A stretch of 64,000 nucleotides of DNA from an uncultured Eubacteriales bacterium (GCA_900544765.1 UQWI01000003.1:62001-126000); one strand, 5' to 3'; shown: positions 26,729-34,690, numbered from the stretch's first letter. Translations and numbers: made by a program. Notes: a model not told the origin generated them from the letters alone.

Positions 26729-27337
26729 ATGGATGAAGACAAGGTCGAGGTAAAGCCCCGCAAAACGAAGGCGCCGAAGCCGCCGCGCGCACCCAAAGAG
26801 CCGAAGCCGCCCAGGGAGCCCAAAGCGCCCAAGCAGAGGCGCGAGCGGGTGCTGGACGCGGCGGACACCTTTGTGCCGGAGACGGGCGAGGAGACGATGA
26901 ACGACATCTTCCGCAAGCGTCTGGCCTACCTTATGAACGGGAACAACTCACAGGGCAAGGCGGTGAACATACAGGAGCTGGCCGACGCCGTAGGCGTTTC
27001 CCGGCCCGCAATACGCAAGTACCTCAAGCCCAAGGGCGGCGCTCCCACCACTCCCAGCGCGAGCACGGTCTGCGCGATAGCGCGCTACTTCGGCACGACG
27101 CCGGACTTCCTGCTCGGCTTCGACACACCGGACACGGAAAGCGCGCGCCGCGCGGTCGAGAGCGACTACTACAACGCGCTGGGCCTGAACCAGCGCACCA
27201 TAGACGCGCTGCGTTCCCTGCGCGAAAAGCAGGCCGACGAGCGCATATCAGAATGCGCGGCCCGGCTGCTGGCGATGCTCGACAAGCTCATCTGCGATTT
27301 TGCCGGCGACGCCGAGAGCCTTTTGGAGGAGAAGTAA
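26729..27337 (+). CDS. XRE-family regulator with Lys/Pro-rich N-terminus
   Basis: 202 residues. Residues 1-45 are a Lys/Pro/Ala-rich tail (repeats of the type PKEPKPPREPKAPK), probably disordered. A Cro/CI-type helix-turn-helix occupies ~60-130 (NIQELADAVGVSRPAIRKYLK and VCAIARYFGTTPDFLLG). The C-terminus is helical, possibly for dimerisation. Start at the ATG after GCAGGAG. The next gene starts right after its stop. Ligand and targets are unknown; the palindrome at its own start site suggests autoregulation. Confidence 0.85.
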   Translation: MDEDKVEVKPRKTKAPKPPRAPKEPKPPREPKAPKQRRERVLDAADTFVPETGEETMNDIFRKRLAYLMNGNNSQGKAVNIQELADAVGVSRPAIRKYLKPKGGAPTTPSASTVCAIARYFGTTPDFLLGFDTPDTESARRAVESDYYNALGLNQRTIDALRSLREKQADERISECAARLLAMLDKLICDFAGDAESLLEEK

Positions 27338-27955
27338 ATGGATGTCACAATACGCCCCGAGGAAGCGCGCGACTACGCCGCAGTTGAAAACCTTACGCGT
27401 GAGGCCTTCTGGAACGTCTACAGCCCGGGATGCAGCGAGCACTACATAGTCCACCGCGGGCGAGGAGACGCCGAGTTCATCCCGGAGCTGAGCCTGGTGC
27501 TGGAGCTTGATGAGCGCATTGTAGGCCACATAGTTTATTTCAAGTCCCGCATAGAGCTCGACGGCGGCGGCAGTATGCCCTGCCTCATCTTCGGCCCCGT
27601 CAGCATCGACCCGGCCTATCAGCGGCGCGGCCTGGGCAAGCGCCTGGTCGACCGCTCACTGGAGCTCGCCGCCGGTATGGGATACGACTGTGTGTGCATA
27701 GAGGGAGACATTGCCTTCTACGGCAAGTGCGGCTTTGTCGTGGCCGGCGGCAAGGGTATACGCGAATCCGGGCAGCCCGAGGGAGAGGTTTCAAACCACT
27801 TCCTGCTGCGGGAGCTGCGCTGCGGCGCGCTCTACGGCAAGACAGGGCGCTTTGTCATCCCCGACGTGTACAATGTCAGCGAGAGCGAAGTAGAGGAATT
27901 CGACTCGCGTTTCCCTCCCAAGACTAAATTGCGCCTGCCGGGCCAGCTGGCATAA
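27338..27955 (+). CDS. GNAT-family N-acetyltransferase
   Basis: 205 residues, YhbS-like. Acetyl-CoA-binding motif A is clear: GPVSIDPAYQRRGLGKRLVDRSLELAAGMGYDCVCIEGD (the R/QxxGxG/A signature as QRRGLG), followed by YGKCGFVVA. Abuts the XRE regulator gene, so probably cotranscribed. The acceptor substrate cannot be inferred. A terminator shared with the convergent transporter gene follows. Confidence 0.88.
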   Translation: MDVTIRPEEARDYAAVENLTREAFWNVYSPGCSEHYIVHRGRGDAEFIPELSLVLELDERIVGHIVYFKSRIELDGGGSMPCLIFGPVSIDPAYQRRGLGKRLVDRSLELAAGMGYDCVCIEGDIAFYGKCGFVVAGGKGIRESGQPEGEVSNHFLLRELRCGALYGKTGRFVIPDVYNVSESEVEEFDSRFPPKTKLRLPGQLA

Positions 27956-27958
27956 AAA

Positions 27959-27987
27959 ACGCCCCCGCTTCTCTGCGAAGCGGGGGC
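27959..27987. terminator. Bidirectional terminator
   Basis: 12-bp stem CGCCCCCGCTTC with a 5-base loop and A/T runs on the outside, between convergent genes. Confidence 0.9.
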
Positions 27988-27997
27988 GCTGCTTTTC

Positions 27998-29071
27998 TCA
28001 GTTGAGCTTGAGGTCGCCCTCTTTTATCCAGCCTATCTTGCGGCAGAGCAGTCCAAGCGCCCAGCATATCACGGCGGGCAGCACGAAGCATATCAGCACC
28101 AGGCCGAGGTAGTCGAACCATGTGGGGTCGATCGCGGCCGCACCCTTAGCAACGGCGGCCTCGGTCGGATTGAGCCAGCCGGTCCAGACCCCCAGCGGGC
28201 CGCAGAGGCCGCAGGTACCCATGCCTGAGTTTATCGCGTCTCCGTTCATCTCCATCTTAAAGACGCAGGTGGCAATCGGGCCGGTTATCATGCTCGTGAC
28301 AATGGCGGGTATCCATATCTTCGGGTTGCGCACGATGTTGCCCATCTGGAGCATGCTCGTGCCCAGACCCTGGCTCACCAGGCCTCCCCAGCGGTTTTCG
28401 CGGAAGCTCATGACGGCGAAGCCGACCATGTTGGCGCAGCAGCCCGCCACGGCCGCACCTCCGGCAAGGCCGGTCAGTCCGAGCACCGAGCATATAGCTG
28501 CCGAGGATATTGGCAGCGTCAGCGCGATGCCAACGAGGGCGGAGACGATGATGCCCATCCAGAAGGGCTGCAGCACCGTAGCCAGCTCTATCAGGCTGCC
28601 TACATAGCGCGCGCCGGTGCCTATCGGCGGCGCAATCAGCGCCGCAAGCGCCACGCCGGAGAAGATGGTCACAAGCGGCGTCACGAGTATATCTATCGGC
28701 GTCTCCTTGCTCACGACTTTGCCGAGCTCGGCGGCGATTATCGCAACAACCAGCACTGCGAGCGGCCCGCCCGCGCCGCCCAGCTCGTTCGACGACCAGC
28801 CGACTGCCGTGAGTGAGAAAAGCACGAGCGGCGGACACTTGAGCGCCCAGCCTATCGCGACGGCCATCGCCGGGCCGCTCATAGCGCTGGCGTAGCCGCC
28901 GACGGTGGTGAACATCTCCACGCCGGTCTGCGAGCCGAGCGTATTGAGTATCGTGCCTATCAGCAGTGAGCAGAAAAGGCCCTGCGCCATTGCGCCCAGC
29001 GCATCTATGCCGTAGCGCTTGAGTGAAATCTCAATGTCTTTGCGTTTGAGGAACGCCCCCACCTTGGACAT
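27998..29071 (-). CDS. IIC-like membrane transporter, probably niacin-regulated
   Basis: 357 residues, about ten membrane spans, Gly/Ala-rich, of the PTS_EIIC_2-type family (segments AMAQGLFCSLLIGTILNTLG, VGGYASAMSGPAMAVAIGWAL, GMGTCGLCGPLGVWTGW). No IIA or IIB domain or gene is nearby, so sugar phosphotransfer is doubtful. The start is the ATG at 29071 (MSKVGAFLKRKDIEISL); the longer open frame to 29185 would begin inside the promoter. A consensus promoter with a repeat like that before pncB at the start site suggests control by NiaR. My recollection is that transporters of this kind have been predicted as members of NiaR regulons; niacin or a precursor would then be the substrate. Confidence 0.75.
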   Translation of the reverse strand: MSKVGAFLKRKDIEISLKRYGIDALGAMAQGLFCSLLIGTILNTLGSQTGVEMFTTVGGYASAMSGPAMAVAIGWALKCPPLVLFSLTAVGWSSNELGGAGGPLAVLVVAIIAAELGKVVSKETPIDILVTPLVTIFSGVALAALIAPPIGTGARYVGSLIELATVLQPFWMGIIVSALVGIALTLPISSAAICSVLGLTGLAGGAAVAGCCANMVGFAVMSFRENRWGGLVSQGLGTSMLQMGNIVRNPKIWIPAIVTSMITGPIATCVFKMEMNGDAINSGMGTCGLCGPLGVWTGWLNPTEAAVAKGAAAIDPTWFDYLGLVLICFVLPAVICWALGLLCRKIGWIKEGDLKLN

Positions 29072-29097
29072 ACATATCACCGTTCCGTTCAAATTGA

Positions 29098-29157
29098 CTT
29101 TACAGGTGTCTTGACACCCGTGGTGTACAGTGTAACGCCGAAGCGGGCCGATGTCAA
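29098..29157 (-). promoter_or_regulatory. Promoter with NiaR-like operator
   Basis: Minus strand TTGACA (29152-29157), 17-base spacer, TACACT (29129-29134). Just downstream lies GTGTCAAGACACCTGTA (29101-29117) with nearby GTGTAC/GTACAC-like half-sites, overlapping the expected start at ~29122. The cores match the site before pncB. Confidence 0.65.
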
Positions 29158-29190
29158 TCTTAGATATTAACTTAACGATGTGCACAAAAA

Positions 29191-29217
29191 ACGCCCCCGG
29201 CCTATGGCCGGAGGCGT
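29191..29217 (-). terminator. Terminator after small secreted-protein gene
   Basis: Stem ACGCCCCCGGCC/GGCCGGAGGCGT with a 3-base loop; A run at 29186-29190 gives a T run on the minus strand. Confidence 0.85.
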
Positions 29218-29230
29218 TTTGCGGTTTTTA

Positions 29231-29668
29231 TCAGGCACGGGCGTACTGGAAGGCCACGTCAATGACCACGCCCTGTGCGGGCATCACGAAGCTGTAGGTC
29301 TCTCCTTTTACCCGGCTCACCTCCAAGGTGCTGCCGTTTGCGGTGATTGCGGAGACGGACGCGGTTTCAAAGCCCTTGTCGGGCTCCACGGTGAAAGTGA
29401 CGGTCTTACCTGCTATAGCGTCGGAAACTGTGGGCGTCACGCTGCCGCCGTGCTGGGCGGAGGGGACAACGCTGTACGTCTCGTTCCCGGATACCTGCGC
29501 CAGGTTGAGCCTGGAGCCGGAGATTGCGTCCGGCGTGGTGTCCATGCCTGAGGCAGTCGTCGGGAAAATGAGTATGGCGACGCACAGCGCAGCTATAAGT
29601 ACAAGCATCGGCAGTGTCACACGATGTCTTGTAGGTTTGGCGTGTCTGGCTTTGTACATCGCTTGCAT
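29231..29668 (-). CDS. Small secreted or anchored protein with InlB-like repeat
   Basis: 145 residues. A basic N-terminus followed by one hydrophobic helix (~19-37, LPMLVLIAALCVAILIFP) gives a signal peptide or anchor. The exported part contains one divergent InlB/bacterial-repeat unit: AGKTVTFTVEPDKGFETASVSA...YSFVMPAQGVVIDVAF. No catalytic motif. The same repeat type occurs in the giant SLH protein at 13676. Its own transcription unit with a terminator. Function unknown. Confidence 0.75.
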   Translation of the reverse strand: MQAMYKARHAKPTRHRVTLPMLVLIAALCVAILIFPTTASGMDTTPDAISGSRLNLAQVSGNETYSVVPSAQHGGSVTPTVSDAIAGKTVTFTVEPDKGFETASVSAITANGSTLEVSRVKGETYSFVMPAQGVVIDVAFQYARA

Positions 29669-29984
29669 CTCCTAGGTTACATAATATTATTTCGTAACTA
29701 CATGATAATGTTTAATTCGGTAAGATTCAAGCAAAAATTCAGATACATAAGGTTACAAACTAGACATAATAGTTACAAAATAGAAAACAAGGTTGCAATA
29801 TCACTACATATTGTGGACAGCGCCGGGAAAAAGTCTATAATTTGTCGCCGCCCGAAAGTTACGCTTTGCGCCGGATTTGCGGCGCACGGCATTTGGGCTG
29901 TTGCGGCATGGGCGATTCCGTGATAGAATTATTCAACTTTACTTTCACAGCCACCCCCGCTTATATGAAAAAGGAGGACATAAC
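29669..29984. other. AT-rich divergent intergenic region with GTTACA motifs
   Basis: 316 bases, noticeably A/T-rich. Four related motifs GTTACA (near 29674, 29751, 29771) and GTTGCA (near 29791) occur. Two plus-strand promoters are plausible: TGGACA (29814-29819), 16 bases, TATAAT (29836-29841); and TTGCGG (29901-29906), 17 bases, TAGAAT (29924-29929). No gene is seen inside. Confidence 0.5.
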
Positions 29985-31097
29985 ATGACCGCATCCAAAG
30001 TATACTTTTCAGACATGCGCACCGGCCCGGAGAGCGCCAATCTCCCGCAGAAGCTGCACAATCTGATGAAGGCCGCAGGCTTCGAGGGCATAAGCTTCGA
30101 TGGCAAGTTCACCGCCGTGAAGATGAACTTCGGCGAGCCGGGAAACCTCGCCTTCCTGCGCCCCAACTGGGCCAAGGTTGTCTGCGACTACGTCAAGCAG
30201 CTCGGCGGCCTGCCCTACCTCACCGACTCCAACACTCTTTACGTCGGCGGACGCCGCAACGGGCTTGAGCACCTCGAAAGCGCTTACGCCAACGGCTTCA
30301 ATCCCTTCCAGACGGGCGTACACACCATAATAGCCGACGGCATCAAGGGCAGCGACGAGGTATGTATACCCGTCGAGGGCGGCGAGTACGTCAAGGAGGC
30401 CAAGATTGGCCGCGCCATCGCCGACGCCGACGTTGTAATCTCACTGAGCCACTTCAAGGGCCACGAACTCACCGGCTTCGGCGGCGCGATAAAGAACCTC
30501 GGCATGGGCAGCGGCTCCCGCGCGGGCAAGATGGAGATGCACTCGGCTGGCAAGCCCTTCGTACGCACGGCCGACTGCATCGGCTGCGGCCGCTGCATCA
30601 AGAACTGCGCCCAGGGCGCGCCAGTCGTCACCGAAGGCAAGTGCGCCATAGACCGGGACAAATGCGTTGGCTGCGGCAGGTGCATCGGCGTGTGTCCCAA
30701 GAAGGCCATAGAGGCCCCGTTCGACCAGGCCAACGACGTCCTCAACTGCAAGATGGCCGAGTATGCCAAGGCCGTATGCCAGGACAAGCCCAGCTTCCAC
30801 ATCTGCCTGGTCATAGATGTCAGCCCCTACTGCGACTGCCACGCCGAAAACGACGCGCCCATCGTGCCCAACGTCGGTATGTTTGCCAGCTTTGACGCCG
30901 TCGCGCTCGACGAAGCCTGCGCTGACGCCGTAAACGCCCAGACACCCATCCCCAACAGCGCCCTCGGCGAGGCCGAGCACTGCCACCACGACCACTTCAC
31001 CGATGTATTCCCGACCACGAACTGGCGTTCCTGCCTGGAGCACGCCGAGAAGATTGGCTTCGGCACCAGGCAGTATGAACTCGTGAACATAAAATAA
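29985..31097 (+). CDS. DUF362 protein with two [4Fe-4S] ferredoxin motifs
   Basis: 370 residues. DUF362 domain at the N-terminus (KVYFSDMRTG, VKMNFGEPGN, LTDSNTLYVGGRRNG, VVISLSHFKGHELTGFGGAIKNLGMG), interrupted by a 2[4Fe-4S] ferredoxin insert with CIGCGRCIKNC (~197-207) and CVGCGRCIGVCP (~225-236), then the rest of the DUF362 fold with CDCHAEND. The frame is open further upstream, but AAGGAGG 8 bases before the ATG at 29985 decides the start. Cytosolic redox role is likely; no substrate is assigned for this family. Confidence 0.9.
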   Translation: MTASKVYFSDMRTGPESANLPQKLHNLMKAAGFEGISFDGKFTAVKMNFGEPGNLAFLRPNWAKVVCDYVKQLGGLPYLTDSNTLYVGGRRNGLEHLESAYANGFNPFQTGVHTIIADGIKGSDEVCIPVEGGEYVKEAKIGRAIADADVVISLSHFKGHELTGFGGAIKNLGMGSGSRAGKMEMHSAGKPFVRTADCIGCGRCIKNCAQGAPVVTEGKCAIDRDKCVGCGRCIGVCPKKAIEAPFDQANDVLNCKMAEYAKAVCQDKPSFHICLVIDVSPYCDCHAENDAPIVPNVGMFASFDAVALDEACADAVNAQTPIPNSALGEAEHCHHDHFTDVFPTTNWRSCLEHAEKIGFGTRQYELVNIK

Positions 31098-31117
31098 TAA
31101 AATAAAGGAGGAAGTAC

Positions 31118-31492
31118 ATGATAGACTTTGAAAACGCCGATTTCCTGAAGCTCCGCCCCGTGGACTACGACCACTATGCCGACAAAGTGGACCAGCTGCT
31201 CATTGACGGCGAAGAGCCGATAGCCGCCTTCCAGACCGTGCGAGACGGGCTCGTATTCACCAACATGCGAGTCATCGCCATCAACATCCAGGGCGTAACC
31301 GGCAAGCGCCGCGACTTCACAAGCCTGCCGTACAAGCGCATCCAGGCCTTCTCAATCGAGACCTCCGGCGTCTTTGACATAGACAGCGAGCTGGAGCTCT
31401 GGTTCTCCGGCCTCGGCAAAGTCAGGTTTGAGTTCACCTCCCGCGCCGACGCCGCTGGGCTCTGCCGCATCATCGCAAGCTATGCACTGTAA
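31118..31492 (+). CDS. Bacterial PH-domain protein
   Basis: 124 residues. One bacterial pleckstrin-homology domain (DUF1696/bPH type) covers most of it: EEPIAAFQTVRDGLVFTNMRVIAINIQGVTGKRRDFTSLPYKRIQAFSIE. No signal peptide or membrane span. Twenty bases after the DUF362 gene with a GGAGG site, so probably cotranscribed. These domains are thought to bind proteins or lipids; the role is unknown. Confidence 0.85.
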   Translation: MIDFENADFLKLRPVDYDHYADKVDQLLIDGEEPIAAFQTVRDGLVFTNMRVIAINIQGVTGKRRDFTSLPYKRIQAFSIETSGVFDIDSELELWFSGLGKVRFEFTSRADAAGLCRIIASYAL

Positions 31493-31573
31493 CCGGTAAA
31501 CAAATCCATGTGCAGGGGCTTGCAGTAGGGTTTATGCACGTGTTTAATCAGTAGTTCAATGGAGAATTAAGAA

Positions 31574-32467
31574 ATGACTCGTCAAGAACAGTATTTTCTT
31601 ATTAATTATTTAGGTGACCGCGCGGTTTCATGGAGTATTGATACACCTGTAAGAGAACGATATCCAAACCTACACGAAGATATAGGATTTCTTATCGCAA
31701 ATGGTTATATATCAATTTACACAAATCAATATAAACTTACAGAGATTGGGGAATCTGTACGTGCCGAGTTTCGAGCAGAGGAACGAACTCGCAAAAAAGC
31801 AATGCACGAAGCAGTCTTGTCTAAAGCGATGCTATCTGATTTTATAGGCGCTTATAATGCGAGGGCTGAGTACGAGAGAAACAGCGTTATACCGCATGGG
31901 ATATTCGTTGGTATTAATAGTGGCGCAAATGCAGCATGGACAAACACTAATGACATGCCGTTCAGTGTTAAAAATAACATTGAAAATTCTTATAAACTAG
32001 ATTTTAGTGATTGCCAAAATAGTTCTGTTTTTAAAGATTCACTTAGGAGGTTTTATGTTGGCTTAAAAATAACTGGTTCAAATCAAATAGAAATCCCGGA
32101 GAATTTTGAGACTGTTCAAGGAGAGCGTTTAGTATGTCCTACGCTAGATTTGCAACTCAGCCGCAAATGTGTCTTCTTGAATCCACCTAAATTGAGAATT
32201 TATTTCAATACAAAAGTGGCCGTTTTTAATTGTATCAGCACAAGGACGATAAAAGAGTGGGACGGTAATTTCTCGTTAGGGATGTATGATTGCACAAACG
32301 GCCTTAATTTCTCTATGGCAGAGTTTGAGTATTACTCAACACTTGGAATTGCGGGATTCCCCAAAACGTTTCAAACATATTATAAACACAAACAGAAAAA
32401 TTCAGATAAATATCGTACTTGGCTCGAAAGTATAGGTAATCGCCGTTTAACTATGCCTAAAATATGA
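31574..32467 (+). CDS. Hypothetical protein, AT-rich gene
   Basis: 297 residues with no family I recognise. The N-terminal ~70 residues could be a winged-helix-like segment (DIGFLIANGYISIYTNQYKLTEIGESVRAEF). No signal peptide, membrane span or metal motif. Base composition and codon use are plainly more A/T-rich than all neighbours, suggesting acquisition. It lies before a 45-residue ORF and an integrase adjacent to tRNA genes, so it may be cargo of an integrated element. Confidence 0.7.
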   Translation: MTRQEQYFLINYLGDRAVSWSIDTPVRERYPNLHEDIGFLIANGYISIYTNQYKLTEIGESVRAEFRAEERTRKKAMHEAVLSKAMLSDFIGAYNARAEYERNSVIPHGIFVGINSGANAAWTNTNDMPFSVKNNIENSYKLDFSDCQNSSVFKDSLRRFYVGLKITGSNQIEIPENFETVQGERLVCPTLDLQLSRKCVFLNPPKLRIYFNTKVAVFNCISTRTIKEWDGNFSLGMYDCTNGLNFSMAEFEYYSTLGIAGFPKTFQTYYKHKQKNSDKYRTWLESIGNRRLTMPKI

Positions 32468-32477
32468 GGGATATACC

Positions 32478-32615
32478 ATGACAGTCCAAGAAGCCTACAA
32501 ATACATATACTCGCAGCTTACCGATCTGCGCATCCACATATTGCTGGATGATGAGGCCAAAGACATAAGCCAGGAAGAGTGTGACGAGATAGTCAAGTTT
32601 ATCCGTGAGCACTAA
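32478..32615 (+). CDS. 45-residue hypothetical protein
   Basis: ATG at 32478 follows GAGGGAT and lies 10 bases after the stop of the previous gene. The peptide (MTVQEAYKYIYSQLTDLRIH... ending KFIREH) is acidic and predicted helical, without known motif. Spacing and coding-like composition support it; confidence is limited by size. Confidence 0.5.
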   Translation: MTVQEAYKYIYSQLTDLRIHILLDDEAKDISQEECDEIVKFIREH

Positions 32616-32628
32616 CACAAACAAAAAA

Positions 32629-32660
32629 TCCCCGCCCGGTGCTGGAACACCGAACGGGGA
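32629..32660. terminator. Hairpin upstream of the integrase gene
   Basis: Two-part stem TCCCCG/CGGGGA and GGTG/CACC. The T run lies on the minus strand side, so direction of action is uncertain. Confidence 0.4.
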
Positions 32661-32666
32661 GAAATC

Positions 32667-32707
32667 GAGGGCAGTATTGATTGGCGTCGCTACTGCCCTC
32701 CTATAAT
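32667..32707 (+). promoter_or_regulatory. Integrase promoter region with inverted repeat
   Basis: Perfect 10-bp inverted repeat GAGGGCAGTA/TACTGCCCTC (32667-32676, 32691-32700) just before TATAAT (32702-32707); it overlaps the -35 area and could be an operator for integrase control. Confidence 0.5.
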
Positions 32708-32733
32708 ATCATAATTAGGAGAAAAAAATCAAT

Positions 32734-33870
32734 ATGCCAAAACGGAATACAGAAGCGTTCTGGGTGGAGTCTGCCCAGCGGTGGCAGATTAACGTCCAGT
32801 GCAACGGTAAACGTAAAACGTTCGTGTCATCTAAGCCCGGACGCAAGGGTAAGCTGGAAGCTGAGCGCAAGGCCGACGCCTGGCTTGAGAAGGGCATGGT
32901 CGACGACACGGCGAAGGTGTCCGTGTTGCTAGACATGTTCCTCGATGACGTCAAGTTGCGTAACGGTGAGCGCAGCTCTTCGTACAGGCAGACTGAGCAG
33001 TTTATCCGCCTGTACATCAAGCCTGTCATTGGCTCGAAGAAAATGTCTGCGCTCACAGCCGGTGACTGCCAGCGCGTTATTGACACGGCACACCGAACAA
33101 AACAGCTCTCCAAGAAGACTCTGATGGGCGTCCGCTCCTGCATCACCAGCTTTCTCAAGTGGGGACGCATGAACGGCAAAACTGTCCTCCTCGTAGAAGG
33201 TCTCAGAATACCTGTAGGCGCTAAAAAAAGTCAAAAGAGCATCCTGCAACCCGATGCACTAAAAACGCTGTTCACAGACGGCTCCACGCGCTTCAGGCGA
33301 GGTGTACGCGAAGAGGCCTTCATTTGGGCGTTCCGATTCGCTGTTGTAACGGGCTTTCGTCCGGGTGAGCTTATTGCCCTCCGTCATAAGGACATCAAGG
33401 GCCGACACTATTCGCTTAAGGGCGCGATAAACATTATGGGCGACCATACAACAGGAAAAAACGAGAATGCCATACGCAGTGGCGAACTGAGCGATTTGGC
33501 AGTGTACATACTCAATCAGCAGCGTATCAACTTAATTCGCCGTGGCATAGTCTCGGACTATATATTTCCCGACGCCGACGGCGAGCCTATGCGCGAGAAG
33601 AACTACTATCGCCATTGGAAAGGCTACTGCGCCTACCACGGCATAACCGAGGGTACTACCCCGTATGAGTTGCGTCATACGTTCGTCAGTGTCAACGACG
33701 AAATGCCCGACGGCTTGAAGAAAATGCTCATGGGTCACTCTAAGAGTATGGGCACCGAGGGCGTGTACGGCCACAAAAAGCACGGTGATGACCAGCGCGC
33801 CGCCAAATATATCGACGATGCTTTTGCGCCTTATGCCGAGTGTGTACCTGAGCGTGTACCGGAGAAGTAA
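32734..33870 (+). CDS. Phage/ICE-type tyrosine integrase
   Basis: 378 residues: N-terminal arm-type DNA-binding part (~1-60), core-binding domain (~62-160), catalytic domain (~170-370). Catalytic residues Arg209 (TGFRPGEL), Lys242 (TGKNE), Arg314 (YELRHTF), His335 (LMGHSKS), Tyr345 (GVYGH). The usual first His of HxLRH is Tyr311, a deviation in this motif. It ends 40 bases from the 3' end of tRNA-Val, the common arrangement for tRNA-targeting integrases. GC content is lower than the core genes. Confidence 0.9.
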   Translation: MPKRNTEAFWVESAQRWQINVQCNGKRKTFVSSKPGRKGKLEAERKADAWLEKGMVDDTAKVSVLLDMFLDDVKLRNGERSSSYRQTEQFIRLYIKPVIGSKKMSALTAGDCQRVIDTAHRTKQLSKKTLMGVRSCITSFLKWGRMNGKTVLLVEGLRIPVGAKKSQKSILQPDALKTLFTDGSTRFRRGVREEAFIWAFRFAVVTGFRPGELIALRHKDIKGRHYSLKGAINIMGDHTTGKNENAIRSGELSDLAVYILNQQRINLIRRGIVSDYIFPDADGEPMREKNYYRHWKGYCAYHGITEGTTPYELRHTFVSVNDEMPDGLKKMLMGHSKSMGTEGVYGHKKHGDDQRAAKYIDDAFAPYAECVPERVPEK

Positions 33871-33907
33871 AAAAAGCCCTGTAAGCCGCATGGCTACAGG
33901 GTTTTTT
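33871..33907. terminator. Bidirectional terminator, integrase / tRNA operon
   Basis: AAAAAGCCCTGTA paired with TACAGGG plus T run, inner stem AGCC/GGCT; serves the integrase gene and the convergent tRNA operon. Confidence 0.85.
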
Positions 33908-33909
33908 CG

Positions 33910-33986
33910 TGGTGGAGACTGCTGGACTCGAACCAGTGACCTCCTGCGTGTGAAGCAGGCGCTCTAACCTGCTGAGCTAAGCCTCC
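33910..33986 (-). tRNA. tRNA-Val (anticodon CAC)
   Basis: 77 bases including encoded CCA. Acceptor stem GGAGGCT/AGTCTCC with one G-T pair, D arm TTAGCTCAGCAGG, anticodon stem CCTGC/GCAGG with loop TTCACAC, T arm with GTTCGAGTC. Third gene of the tRNA operon; its 3' end faces the integrase. Confidence 0.93.
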
Positions 33987-34005
33987 ATAGAGGGCGAATA
34001 TTTTT

Positions 34006-34080
34006 TGGTGACCCGTACGGGATTCGAACCCATGTTACCGCCGTGAAAGGGCGGTGTCTTAACCACTTGACCAACGGGCC
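34006..34080 (-). tRNA. tRNA-Glu (anticodon TTC)
   Basis: 75 bases with encoded CCA. Acceptor GGCCCGT/ACGGGTC, anticodon stem CCGCC/GGCGG with loop CTTTCAC, T loop TTCGAAT. Confidence 0.95.
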
Positions 34081-34090
34081 TTATAGGTTC

Positions 34091-34109
34091 GGGGCGCCAT
34101 AGGCGCCCC
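34091..34109 (-). other. Hairpin between tRNA-Met and tRNA-Glu
   Basis: GGGGCGCC and GGCGCCCC around three bases, in the tRNA operon spacer; possibly a processing signal. Confidence 0.4.
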
Positions 34110-34112
34110 GAA

Positions 34113-34189
34113 TGGTAGCGGCGACTGGATTCGAACCGGTGACACTTCGGGTATGAACCGAATGCTCTGGCCAACTGAGCTACGCCGCC
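34113..34189 (-). tRNA. tRNA-Met (anticodon CAT)
   Basis: 77 bases with encoded CCA. Anticodon loop TTCATAC in stem TTCGG/CCGAA. Acceptor GGCGGCG with G1-T72 wobble; position 1 pairs, so this is an elongator-type rather than initiator tRNA (lysidine-modified tRNA-Ile2 cannot be excluded). Confidence 0.9.
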
Positions 34190-34203
34190 AAAAGGCAAAG
34201 TGA

Positions 34204-34232
34204 ATTATACCCGAGGCAAGCTGTTTTGTCAA
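34204..34232 (-). promoter_or_regulatory. tRNA operon promoter
   Basis: Fully consensus on the minus strand: TTGACA (34227-34232), 17-base spacer, TATAAT (34204-34209), with an A/T-rich upstream tract. Confidence 0.92.
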
Positions 34233-34530
34233 CAGTTTTTTCATTTTTTCCTTAAAAATTTTTCAAGGCGGGAACAAGTTGACATAACATCGTGAAGCGC
34301 CGCCGTATTCGGCCCTCTGCTCCCCTGCAGGGTGCGGCGCGTCCGCTTGCCGCCCTGCCGCCGCAGCGCCGGGCGCACGGCCGCCGCCTTGGCATTTACT
34401 GTATTTGTATTGCAGGCACACCCCCTCCGCGCGTGAATTAATGCTTGACAAATCCGCCCCGTTGCTATAACCTTTTAGGAGTAATATCCCGCCCTTATGG
34501 GCTAGACTTTATAAATAGGAGTGTATCGAA
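34233..34530 (+). promoter_or_regulatory. Intergenic region and promoter of scfA
   Basis: A GC-rich stretch without a credible gene, then TTGACA (34445-34450) with TATAAC at 34466-34471 (15-base spacer, tight). The leader carries a short hairpin GCCC/GGGC (34491-34502) and the ribosome-binding site TAGGAG (34516-34521). Confidence 0.6.
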
Positions 34531-34677
34531 ATGAAAAGGATAAAGACTCTCGAGACCCGCAACCTCTGCGCGAGCGCCGTCAACGGCGGCTGCGGCGAGT
34601 GCCAGACCTCCTGCCAGAGCGCCTGCAAGACCAGCTGCGGCGTGGCCAACCAGCCCTGCGAGAACAAGAAGGCCTGA
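34531..34677 (+). CDS. scfA: SCIFF ranthipeptide precursor
   Basis: 48 residues, too short for routine ORF calling. It matches the Clostridia-wide six-cysteines-in-forty-five precursor: opening MKRIKTLETRNLCASAVNGG, then CGECQTSCQSACKTSCGVA, with Cys at 13, 21, 24, 28, 32, 36 and 43. The core Cys residues are the donors for thioether cross-links to neighbouring residues installed by the radical-SAM maturase, encoded 273 bases downstream. The mature function is not settled; a role in quorum or population-level regulation has been proposed. Terminator immediately after the gene would uncouple its level from the maturase. Confidence 0.95.
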   Translation: MKRIKTLETRNLCASAVNGGCGECQTSCQSACKTSCGVANQPCENKKA

Positions 34678-34690
34678 GCCACAGGCAAGT

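Noticed and set aside
34113..34189. Initiator tRNA-fMet
   Set aside because: Position 1 is G and pairs (wobble) with position 72; initiators have an unpaired C1.
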